Of a stretch of 64,000 nt of DNA, positions 1-11,700 are shown piece after piece (positions within the stretch are counted from its first letter, which is position 1; every line of letters begins with the position of its first letter). The stretch comes from Ulva prolifera (lineage: Eukaryota > Chlorophyta > Ulvophyceae > Ulvales > Ulvaceae): NCBI GenBank assembly GCA_023078555.1, contig CM041203.1, forward strand, positions 4,548,538-4,612,537. The letters are read 5' to 3'. The notes under the pieces were generated by a model, which saw only the letters and a list, made by a program, of their open reading frames with translations, had not been told where the DNA came from and did no database searches. A program made the position numbers and the translations under genes.

Positions 1-2615
1 ACAAGGGCTAGGCAATAAGGCCCCGTGCGACATACCACGCGGTATCCTTCGTTGTTGATGTAGTCAATCTGTAGATAAAATGAGCCATTCATGACTTGTC
101 CCAGATCTAGCTGCTGCTGTTGGCCCATGAAATTACTTCGAAGGAACAATGTCTGCTCCTCTCCTTTCTCAGATGACCAGGACGGTGGAGCATCTCGATG
201 CACGAGTGCAACGTCAAGGTAACCCGGGCCCCCGTAGTTGGCATGGTCCAGGGTTAGAGAATACTGCTCGCCCTTAATCAGCCTTATGTTACGAGACTTC
301 TGACCGTTGTAGGTTGACCATGAACGCCTGCACAGTGCAGCTGATGCTCAATCATGGTTGCTGCTCATAGGCATCGATAATACAAAGCCATCACCAGCTA
401 GAACGTTGATCACATACACACCTCGTGTACGGCGAATTTAGTAGTAATTCCTCACTTGAAATTGCCTGTCCAGAAGAGCCCAGCTTGATCATACGCATTT
501 GAACATAGTCATCGCAGTTTGCAACAAAATACCCCATGCCAGTGAAAGGTGCAGTGAAGACTGTGTCCATGTGAACACGGTACTTGTCATAAGTCAGAGG
601 CAGGTTCATGGTTGGAGCTGTTACTACACTCTTGACAGCTGAATCACCGTAGCCTGCACATCACAGATAACAAAGGTACTCCCTAGTGTGTTTGCTAAGG
701 GTGACTCACTTGCTGATGCACGTCTGACACACATTGCCAGTGCGGTGAGCGTAGCATGCACATGTGTAAACAGTTCCTCTCAGGGCCACAGCCCACACAT
801 CTCAACACCATTTAATGGCACGGTACCCATTGCACAAATCTTTTCCCATTGTAAGGTGTTATGTGAAAATACTTCTGATGTTAAGAAAGAATGCGGCACA
901 AGCAAGGGACGCTGGACTATGAAGCCTTAGTGGATTTTTGCAAGACTGCTAAGCATGAGGCACCTATGAAAGCGCCGCGGGGGGAACGAATGCATACCAT
1001 TCACATCTTCATAGTAAGTTATGCGCACACCAGCGCCTCCACGGTACGTGTCCTGCGTCGTCCTGTTGCCAGTGGCAAGCACACATGCGACTTCACTTTC
1101 TTGGGCTTCAACCACTTTGCACGGTACACCACCCACATCGATGGTGATCGAATCTTTCATTTTGCCAAATCCTCGCCCCTGGACGTGGATTACTTGACCT
1201 CCAGCCATGGATCCTCCTTCCATGTCCACAAAATCGATGGCCGGAAGCACCTGAAGACAACATTGATCAGAGCACAGTGATTGCAGAGCCCAAATCGATG
1301 GAGAGCTGTTTGAGACACACAAAGCCTCTGTGACCGATTGTTTTGTAATTGTGAATTGAGTAGAAGATGGTCAGAATCGGAAGAAGGGTGATAATGAATG
1401 CCAAGCAGGTCCTCCCAAGTAACTGACGAGATATGAGCAGAAGTGAGGTACAGCACAATGCATGCCCAGCAGATGCAACAGACAAAGATTCATTTCGTGC
1501 TTACCTGCATCATATTGATGTTCCCATTGTCATGCAAGACTGGCCAGAATGTAGGCACAGAGTCCATGGCATTTGATGATCCAGGGCTAGCCAGCTCAAA
1601 GTGAGGCTTGTAAGGAAGGGCTTTTCCAAAAGTGTCAGATATTGTAACAGATGCATTGTAGTATCCAGGAGTGGTTGTTGTCGGAACATGGCATGGGAGG
1701 CTGCTGTAGTAGCTACCCAACTCTGTGTCTTCTGGGTCATCACTCCATGGCAGTATGCATCTGCAAGGAGATCATTCAGTTACACGGTATCAGTTTCTGA
1801 ACCTGGACCTACATGAGTATGAATTCTGCAGTGGAGCACACCGCACAGGTCCTATTTCAACACTTCTGACAAGTAGTCGAGGATCATCGCTGCTGTGCTG
1901 CATGTAAAGACGTGACCATCGGTATGAACCGTGAACTTGCACAACATCACCAGGTGCAGCAGCAGACGGTACGATTCCATAGATGTACGGCGTGTGCTCC
2001 GAGCTGTATCGAAACTTTCTGAGATCCTGGGTAACATTTGGAATTTCCCCATGCTGATTGAATACCTGCATCCAAAGCATCCAGGTATATTTGCCGTACC
2101 CCATGTACATGAACACGTGCAAGGGTTGGATTCATGTGACATCGAATATCAGCAAAAGCCTGCCGACCAGTGTAAAGAAATAGCAAGCAATGGGCATCGC
2201 ATAATTGATGGACGCATTCACAGAACAGGCCACAACCATGCTCAGTCGCAAAACCAGCCATACCCGGAACGAGTGACAACAGTCTTGGCGGCCCGGTGCT
2301 TTTGGCGGAGTGTCAATGACTAATTGCTTATCTGTAGATAAAAACGGGATCAAGGTGGCATGTTCCCCCCCAACTGTCACCATAATGCTTGTATCAAAAG
2401 ATCCATCAGGATTCAAAAGGTCATTCCCGATGAGCCTGACGCGCGTTCCACCACCGCGGCTTCCATACAAGTCATAAATATCGTAATGAGCTGGATCAAA
2501 GAGTTGAATGTCGCGAACGGCCGCCTTGGACTGGAAGTTGTCAGTGATGCCCTGACCAAGCAAAGCCAGAGGCAGCGAAGACCACAGGCCGAGCCAGATA
2601 AGCCATGAAGCAGAC
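1..2615 (-). CDS. PKHD1L1-like: Fibrocystin-L (PKHD1L1)-like protein, 5' part, cut by window edge
   Basis: Six coding exons read on the minus strand: 2615-2264, 2065-1809, 1760-1505, 1250-998, 653-422 and 327-36. A good donor at 35 shows that the gene continues beyond the window. Exon 1 opens with a hydrophobic stretch (WLIWLGLWSSLPLALLG) like a signal peptide core, entered from an acceptor at 2616, so the ATG lies in an upstream exon I could not place. Next come two or three IPT/TIG modules (GGGTRVRLIGNDL; SAAAPGDVVQVHGS; SMAGGQVIHVQGRGFGK). The last two exons form a PA14 domain (MDTVFTAPFTGMGYF, CDDY, then LDHANYGGPGYLDVALVHRD). At the five junctions seen here the intron phases are 0, 2, 0, 1 and 2, the same as in the divergent plus-strand gene. 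Family members are large single-pass surface glycoproteins. The family call is firm; the exact start is open. Confidence 0.85.
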
Positions 2616-3818
2616 CTGAAAATGATGGTATAGTAATCATAAGGGCGAACGGATGCTGCAGTGGCACTGAGTACAATTTGACATCATGGCCGTGTTCGAG
2701 TCGCACCGCTGGATCATCGCAAGTCGCCAGTGAATCACAACGAGTCTATCCAATACTGTGAGTCAAGTAGCAAATTGCGTCAATAAAGCGGAACAAGCAC
2801 GAACGCTGCCTGAAGTGCGGTGTGGCAGCACAGGTTGAATAAAAAAGTTTGCCGCGATGGTCGCCAACAACGTCGTCCACAGTTTGGCACAATTGCAAGG
2901 AAAAGATGAAAAAATAGGGATGACGAAATGCAGACGTCTCGCTGAAATATCAGCGTTGCAGCGTCCGTTGATGTCAAGTCAGATCCGATGCCTGCCTCGG
3001 GTGGCAGTTATTGATCGCGGTTATTCAATTCAAAACAGGGTGTTGCGTCGAGCATGGCATTTATTAAACATGTCGTGCCGAGCATGCCAAGAACCGCAAG
3101 TGTTTCCGTGCCAGGTATGTGAATGGTTTTGGAGGGAGAAAGGTCGTTTTGGGTGCTCAGATTTTTGAAAACTACAGTCGAACCTTCGTCCAAGTTGAAA
3201 CGCGATAGGGTCACCAATGCTGCAGCGCATTGCTCACGAAGCTGTTTGACGCGTACAATGATTTCCGCCGAATGCACGTTACAATTCTTCACACCGAACG
3301 CATTAATGATCGACAAATACGACAGGTCAAGGACATTCGGTATACCGCGAGAATATTCTACCTGCGGCAGGTGTCACCACTGAATATTGCAAAGATGTCG
3401 TTTGAGCGAACAGTTTGCCAGAAACGAACATATGTCGCTTGCGCTGTGGCTCCGTCTGTCCACTGTTAGCACATATCGCTTTTCACGAGATCTGCAGCCA
3501 GTCAGCGGTGCCTCGTCTGAGCATTGTCGGCAATGCCCTGAGTGCCTGAGGCCTGTAGCATCTGGAAATATGGCTTCATACTTCGTAATATTAAATTAGC
3601 TTTACCTGTCTGTCGGGGTAAAAAGTAATCGCGGGTAGCGGTTGTGATGAATATTTTCAAGAAGGAGTCACCGGCAGCAACACGGCGTGTCTCACCATGA
3701 ACGTGTCCAGCAGCTGTAGAATGCATAGCTCGACAAATTGTAGTAAACTAGATGTTTCTTGACTCTTGACAGCATTTTCTGGTTTCTTTCTTGTGCGGCA
3801 GGCAAATTAGTCGCGACT
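2616..3818. promoter_or_regulatory. Divergent intergenic region between the two fibrocystin-L-like genes
   Basis: About 1.2 kb separates the first recognisable coding exons of two head-to-head paralogues. It must hold both promoters and, for the minus gene, an unplaced first exon. I see no long open frame with family similarity and no clear TATA element. A shared bidirectional promoter is an inference from geometry alone. Confidence 0.45.
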
Positions 3819-5717
3819 ATGGCTTCACAGTTTGCTTGCCTTTGCAGGGTTTTGCTATGTCTGATTGTCATCATAGCCTGCTATGCGTCTGCTGTGTCAG
3901 GCCAGCAAGAGGAAGCAGCTGTAGGCGTGCGAAGCACGCCAAGCATAAACAACATTGAGCTGTATGAGCCAGAGCACTACAGCTCTGATAATTTGTCGGG
4001 TGGCAGAGGTGGAGGAACACGAATCAGATTGCTTGGGAATGACCTGCTTAATCCTGACGGAACGTTTGATGCAAGTATCAGCGTTACGCTTGGTGGGGAG
4101 CAAGCACACCTCGTCCCCTTCTTTTCAACAGCGAAGCAACTGGTCGTAGATACGCCCGCCAAACCCCTCGGATCTCCCGATTGTTGTCATTCGTTCAAGG
4201 TATGATGGCCCACGGGTGCACACATTGTTGCCGAATTTACATAGAAGGAAATGCTTGCCATTGTATAGAGTGTGAATGCGGCAATAAGTGTCTGCGAAGT
4301 GACTGAGAAACTGCCTAGGCGTTGTGATTTTGAACACTTGCGCTTAGATCTGTATCGAATTTGCCTGTGAACATGCCTGATTGCATCTGTGCCTTATGTG
4401 TATCAACGATTGCATCAGGACGAATGAGTCGTTGAGTGTTAGCAAAGCATTGTCACTGCAGGTTTTCAATAGCAATGGCGAAATAGAAAGCAGAGTCGCT
4501 TCCACTAAACGGTTTAGATATGATGAGAGGGCCACTCCGTACCTGCATGGGGTTGTTCCATCCGCTGCTGCACCGGGCGATCGAGTTCAGATTTTTGGGT
4601 CTTTCCGTTGGTGGCGCCTACAGATGGAAACCTACCCACCCAATGACCCCCGTAAACTTATAAAAAGCGTATATATTGGTCCATTCCGGTGTGTTCCTGA
4701 AACTTTGAGATCCACAAAAGTGGTTTGTCTGCCATGATTGTGCATCGGGGCCATCAGCAACCTTGTAAGTTCTGTGGCCATGGCCGTGCAACCTGGCAAA
4801 TGCCTGCAGCTGAAGAGCCTTGCCGTGAGCTTACAGCTGATCATGGGACTGATGTTGCTGAGTCCTGAAGGTGGCGCCTGCAGGTGTCTGTTGCCCTGGA
4901 GTGATGATCCTGAAGATGCACAGCTGGAAAATTGCCAGTCACGCATTTCGTGCAGAATTCCTGAGACAGCTGCACCCGGCTATTACAATGTGACTGTCAC
5001 AATCGGTGACATTTTCGGTTCAACAGTGCCATGGAAACAATATTTTGAGATCCCAGGGCCAGGATCTAGCAGTGATCGCTCTGTGAGTACGTTCTGGCCA
5101 AGCCTGACAGGTGTACCAGGAGTACATATGATGCAGGTCAGTTCTGAATCTGTTCACTGTCTGAACACTAAACACAGACACATGATGCATGAAGTGGCTC
5201 ACAGGCGATCAATCTCTGTACAAAATTGGTGCTGCATAGCTATTTTACAGTAGACAATGCATATGCTGTGTAATTGATTACCATACTTTTGTCCTCACGT
5301 TCTCACTTGTGCGTGGCTCATGAAGCATTTCTTGCCCCAGACGACTTCAGTGTGCGCCTAGGCATGTCAGAGCAAAGTTGTCTGGAGTTTGCTGCGAATT
5401 TTGCAGCGGTCTAATTTCCTGGTTGACGAGATGGAACAGCTTACATATGTCCAGAGATGTGTAGGTGCTTCCTAAAGTCAATCAAATCAATGTAAACACC
5501 GGATCATTGGCTGGGGGTCAGGTGTTGAACATTGGTGGCCATGGCTTTGGCAAGGTCGCTACAGCTGTCAATGTTGATGTGGATGATTTACCTTGCAAGG
5601 TGCTCAATGTTGATCCTGATCAGATAACATGCTTGACGATAGCTGGCAGCTCTATGCAAAGGGAGGTTTACCGAGGTGGAGCCGGTGTGAGGTTGGAATA
5701 CTACACTGAGAATCAAA
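3819..5717 (+). CDS. Exons 1-4: signal peptide and N-terminal IPT/TIG modules
   Basis: Exon 1 gives a signal peptide (CLCRVLLCLIVIIACYASA) and an IPT module with SGGRGGGTRIRLLGNDL. Exon 2 carries GVVPSAAAPGDRVQIFGSF. Exon 3 has a Cys-rich turn (CLLPWSDDPED) and ends HMMQ. Exon 4 has TGSLAGGQVLNIGGHGFGK. IPT/TIG modules are Ig-like beta sandwiches used in surface receptors. Exon 2 lacks a GT donor in the required phase 2: the frame ends at a TGA (4735-4737), and the site homologous to the paralogue's GT donor reads ct|gccatg at 4730. That could be a GC-AG intron, a mutation or an error. Exon 4 most likely ends at 5717 (a|gtgtgt) to give the phase-1 junction. Confidence 0.8.
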
Positions 5718-8700
5718 GTGTGTTCCCTCAGCCCTTTCCTGTGCACGTTTCGTACATCACAGTCCCACTGCAACTGCTTTCGTGTTTCAGTATGTCACTG
5801 CTGCCACTGCTGCACTGCACATGTGATCTATGCCGTTGAGGTCATCAATAAGGAGGCACTTCGCTGAAGCGCACTGACCTGATAACAGTGGCACAAAGCT
5901 GACGCCTGCATGAACAAATGAAACTTCCTCTTGCATCAGCACCCATGTCTGATTCTGATTTCTGATGAATACTTGCTTTTCTGCATCACAGCACTCACCC
6001 TTTACAAGCTTTGTGTGCATAATTGCACCATGGTTTGGGCCAAACGTCATTGATAGCGCCCGGACTGTGTGTACATTTGTGCAGGATACGTGGATGGCAA
6101 TTTCACGGTGGCACGCCGTACCCATGTACCTTTTCTGAATGTTGAGTCCAACTCTTCATTATACCGCATGCATATGGATACCGTCTTTACTGCACCATTC
6201 TCTGGCATGGGATACTTCATTGGTTCCTACGATGACTTTGCTGACATGAATCTGACCAGCCTCAGTGGAGATGCAATTGCAGATTCTGAACGGATCATTA
6301 GTTCTGGTTACACAGGGTACGTTCCTTACAGATTCACGTCACCATTGCAGCTTGTTGAGCGTGATCCCAATCATCTGTCTCGCATCAAATCGAATGTGTG
6401 GACGTGTGTCTAGCAGACAGCTGCATAGCCGATGCAGTGAAGCAGTTGACCCAGTACATTGCAGTGTGTGGAGAGGCACTTGATATGTACCATTGCTATC
6501 ATGTTTGTTGTTCTTTCAGCAGGCTATCTGAGCATAATTTTCCTCCTGCATGCTGCTGGCAGCTACCAGCATGGAATTGTGTCCTATTTGATCAGGTTGC
6601 AGTGGCTTCCCTGGCCTGATTATTATGATCGAAACTGTGTCTTCATATGTCAATTGCAAGTCATAGCTGTTCAAGCTTTTGGAACGTATAACATCCCCAT
6701 TAGCAACCAAAGTGGCTGCTTGGAAGGAGTCTTCATGCTCATGCTTTGATTTTCGACGCTTTGTGGCTGCAGTCGCAAGTGTGTGGAATCTGGCCAATGC
6801 TGCAGTAAGATGCTGCAGTAAGTCGTGTTGCTCTTTCAGGCACTCTTGGACACGCTTCTCCGGGCAGAAGTCGCAAGACTTGAACTTCACTCAAGGACAG
6901 CAGTACCTGATTGCACTGGATCATGGCAACACTGGTGGCCCAGGGTATCTGGATCTCGCCTTAGTGCATCGTGACGCACCAGCTTCATGGTCATCAGAGA
7001 AAGGCGAGCAGCACACAATTGCTTTGCAGTTCAACTTTACTGGAGAAAAGCACCAACTAGATCTAGGACCTGTCACCAGCGGCACCTTCCAGCTTGCGAT
7101 CGGGTTCACTGACTTCGATGGGCGCCCACAGGTGCGCTGATGATCCAGCATGCAGCATCAACCTCTGTCACCTGTGTGGTTGAAGTTGCGCCGTGTACAT
7201 AGTCTGTTAGGCAGCCGGGAAATCAAAATCGTTTTCAATGGACACTGCAGTTGTTGACCACATGTCTGCTACAGACCAGCTGCAGTAATAGCATTATCAC
7301 AATCGGGCTGTTCGTGTGTGTGTGTAGCTCGTTGAAACTCAAACCATAGACGTGGATGCAAGTTCATCAAGCATCGATGCTGCTGCAAAAAGACGCGGCA
7401 TCTACCTCAGATCTGAGCGCAGCGGTATGTCACAGCCAGATCTACTTTCAACGGTTCGGATCCGGTTTGCCATTCCGAAGAGCCATCAATTGCCTAACCC
7501 GATTTTGTTCAAAGAGCTTCTGACACTGACTTTCCGCATCTTTGCTTGGCTACAATGCACTCAGCTACGGTTAACTTGTACTTGACCCATCAGGTTCCAC
7601 CTTGCTCAGCCGAAGTGTCCGTGACGGCGGACAAGACAGCTTCATTGTTGTGCAGTCACAGACACAGGTAGAAAAGGTCTCCAGTTGACGTTTAGCAGGC
7701 CGTCTGTGGATGGCATGGGCTACACCGTTGATCTACGAGGCGTGAACTTTACATGTTCCGGCCAGTGCACCGCAAGAGTAGGAGACCGAGCTCAAGTGAT
7801 ACAAACAGAAAGTCCATTTAGCTGGAATTCCACACTTACAGTTGCTTGGAGTGGTGTGTATCCTTCTGGACCATTCGCTGTTTGGCATGTCTGTGGCTTT
7901 GACTGTTTTGCGTGTATCCTCTTGGGCATGAGGCCATTACGAATTACCTACACGTGACGTTTCAGACCGTCTGAATTATCCTGGTGAATCACCTGCTATG
8001 GTGTCTGCTGTGTATGTTGTAGCTGCAGCTAGTGTCCGAATGATCTCTCATGGTGGCCGATGTCGTTTCTACCAGTGAACCCCCTCCCCCCCCCCACCTC
8101 TGCAGGTCATAGAAGCCCAATCGCAATGCCGACATACCTTATTGACAGCGACAGGCGTGAAGTACATAGCGATGCACTCGCTATCATCCAGGTACGTTCC
8201 ATACCAGGGTGTTGTAGTGTGCATGCCTGGTTCAGGCTTTTGGCTTCCTGTGTGCAGTGCGCATGGTCGCTTCTGAATGTGTTCAGCAAATGTGTGTTTT
8301 AGCTTGCTTCAGTTCTGATTCAAGTGAGATGTGCCTGGATCAGCATTTGAATAGAAAGCAGAGTGTCAATTGTCGGATTCAGTAAGCATTGCTGCATGCT
8401 GTGACGCCAACGGGAATTTGCAGCAGCATGTGACATCGATGATGTCATCAGTCTCAAATGCTGATTCCAAGTCCTTTGTAGACTTGTATACATCTAGGTC
8501 GCAAAGTATACTAGAGCATCGAAGCTGATGGTACAGCTGTGAACGCATCCATGCACACTGCAAGGTGCATTTTGTTCACCAATGACCAAGAGGCAGTTGA
8601 CGAGCAGACTGCAAAGCCGAGGACCAAATTTGCATACACAGTTCATGCCCTGTGCCCGAGGTCATGTCGCTGAGTCTTGAATGTTTGTCCAGTGGTGGGC

Positions 8701-11700
8701 ATGATTGGCCACTGTCTAGGAATGCATACCTCATACTGTACCTGCGTTGGTTGCAGATACTTCACGAGATCATATCTGGATCATCCAGCATTGTACCTCT
8801 GATTGGAAATCACACATGATTGCTTGACGATGAAAATCGTCATATGAAATCGGTACCCCACAGAGTGACACTGGTGCAGGCTATTCCTGGTGTGCCAGCA
8901 GCATTCCAAAACGCTCGCCAAGCAGCTGGTGGCATCCATGCACGTGTTTATGGCAACATTTTTGATGGAGCCACCATGAGATACACTTGGCCTGCTTACA
9001 TGGGACCCCTGAGTGTGACATCTGTGACAACTGGACTTTCTGGCATGATCAGCGGCTCAGATGATAATCGCTACACGGTGCGCGTTCAATGCACAAATCA
9101 GCTGTGCCATCCTCCGTGGTGCCAATCCATTCAACGTACATGCGGACGACCTTCCAGTGTCGATATCATGAATCTCACAATTGCTCTTGTCACTTTGAAA
9201 CATGAATCCAGCTTGGACCAAGACGTTCGTGTGTACTAGCATGCAATGTGATTTAACAGGCTTGTTTGGGAATGTCGCCTGCATGCAGCAGTGCCTGTCA
9301 GTGTGTATTCCATCCTGAGAACTGTATAGCCAACTTGTATGAGGGGCATCACTCCTTGATGATTGAGAAGTAGCACATGGCTATTCTGTGTGATAGAATT
9401 TCCGTGTTGTGAGCGCTTTTCGATTGCTGCTGACCCTGTAGGTTACGTCTACCATGGACCCTGCGATCACGGACGCGTGGCATCATCCAATAGAGGCTTC
9501 GGTATTCTCTGTCCCAGAGACTCAACCTCAGGTAGTTGTTCATGTTAATGGTGTGCGAGCCATGTGTGGTGCAGACGCTGGGTGCAGCTACAACCCCACA
9601 GCAACTGATGTGGCTGTAGTGACTGGGGTTGACATTGTTGACTCTGAGGTGACCATAAGTGGGAGTGGATTCGGGAGCCAGGTAGGGGGACAGCTGCGCA
9701 TCCCACCTGTGTCCATTGGAAGTGTGCTATGTTTGACCGAGAACGGAGCCTGGACAGACTCTGAGATCCAGTGCACGTTGGAGACCAAGACACTGCCCGG
9801 AAGTAGCATGGTCAAGGTGTGTGGGTGCAGTGAATTCAGCCGAACATATGGGCCCTACGTCGTCCCGATTGTTTCGTGTTATTGCATCAATGTCATACTT
9901 CCGCTGATCCAGTATCGTGAAATAGCGAATATACGGATGAAATTGTTATCTTTGCTCCATTCAGGGAAGTGCATGTGATGCGCCACAGCAAGCTGCAGTC
10001 AAATTGGGCTTTCTTATGTAGGTACATGTGTCTGGCAAAGGTTTTGCTGCGTCCGCATCAGGGGAGGCTTACTATGTCTCGACATCACTCGATGCGCCCA
10101 TCAGTGCATCCCTGAGTGGCAGTCCTGGCGGTGGCTGGCCTTTGCAGTTCAGCAGCTCCTCAAGTCAGCTTGGCCAGCGACCCACCAGGGTGTACCTCCG
10201 CTTCAGAAGTGAGATCGAGTCCCATATTGCTGATGTCTACATGCTCCCAGATCCTGCAGGATACACGGATCAATTGCATGCAATCTTGTGCTCGAGCACT
10301 ATCAGCAACAGCTCTGGTCTCCCGGCCATTCCATTTCTGGGCCTGCAATCTGTGCCAAGCACAGTGGCAAATATCACATCATCAAATGAGCGTGGCGAAG
10401 GCAATGAGGATCGACATGGAGAAACATCTACTGGCTCCACGGACACGCAGGGCGTGCTCAATGCTCCATGGCAGGACATCGCCGCTGAATTCAATATTAC
10501 TGACCTACCAGCAGGTTGTCGATATTACGCTGGTCGCGGCCTGACGTGGTCACTAGTGGCAGACCAGCTGGTGATGCCGGCGCCTCCGCAGGCTGTGTTC
10601 ACAGCACTGCACCATGCTGCAGAGGCAGATGCAGCAGGCTCTTCCTCCCGCAGGCGATTAGCTCAGGCTAGTAATGATGATGATGCTGCACCAGTCCAGG
10701 CAGATCTGTTTGTTAACTCACAGACTGTAACGAATGCTGAGATCGAGTATGATGCATCTGCTGGGCCGAGAGTGACCAGTGTGACTCCATCGGTAGTCAG
10801 CGCCGCTGTCTCACAGGTGCCGAGTCTATCTCTAAAGCGTTCCGGCCTTCCCCTCCCACTGCACCATCCGTAACATCTACAACCCGACAATGCTTTCTGA
10901 TGTACTGCAAGACATCCTAGGCCAGCAGATTGTGCTCTCGATCAGATAGCAACATATGGCAAAGTCCTCAAACGCGGTAGCTGCCTGTTTGCGTGCAGGT
11001 CATAACAATTGTGGGAGAAGGCTTTTCGACAGATGCTGACAGTACGACCGTCTGGGTTAAAGACCAAGAGTGCTACGTGCGGAGTGCAAACACCACTGCA
11101 ATCGTCTGCCGTGCGCGTGGAGGCGGCACATTCGGCGTGCTGCCCATCACAGTGCGAACCGGCGGCGCGTTTGCAGCTAGCAATGTAAGCGTCACTGGCG
11201 AGCTGTACATATCATCCATCAGCAAGTCCTACGGCTCACTCGCTGGCGGCTCTGTCCTGGAAATTTCTGGCGCCGGCTTTGCAGATGACCTCGGTGTCAT
11301 CACGACCAACTTTGTCTCCATAGGCCTGCCCCCAGCGGCACCCTGCCGGGTCCTTTCTGCCGAACCCTCTCGCATCGTGTGCCAGACCGAGCCTGCAGGC
11401 CGCATGCATGCTGGGGCGATCCCTGAGATCCTAAATCCGCTGGAGGTGAGCGTGAATGGCATCTACGCGCAGTGCCGGGCACCGCCGGCATGCACCCGGG
11501 GTTGCAACAGCACTGAGGCTGCGCGCGACGGCACCAAGTGCTGCAGCTTCAGCGTTCCTGACCCGGAGAGTACGGAGCCTCCCGCTTTCATCGATGACGA
11601 CCAGGGCATTGGAGCTGATGATTGTGCTTTTTACTACACGAAGCATGCGACGCCCAATGTCACAGCGCTCGGCCGGAATGCCAGCGCTGCCGCTGGTGGG

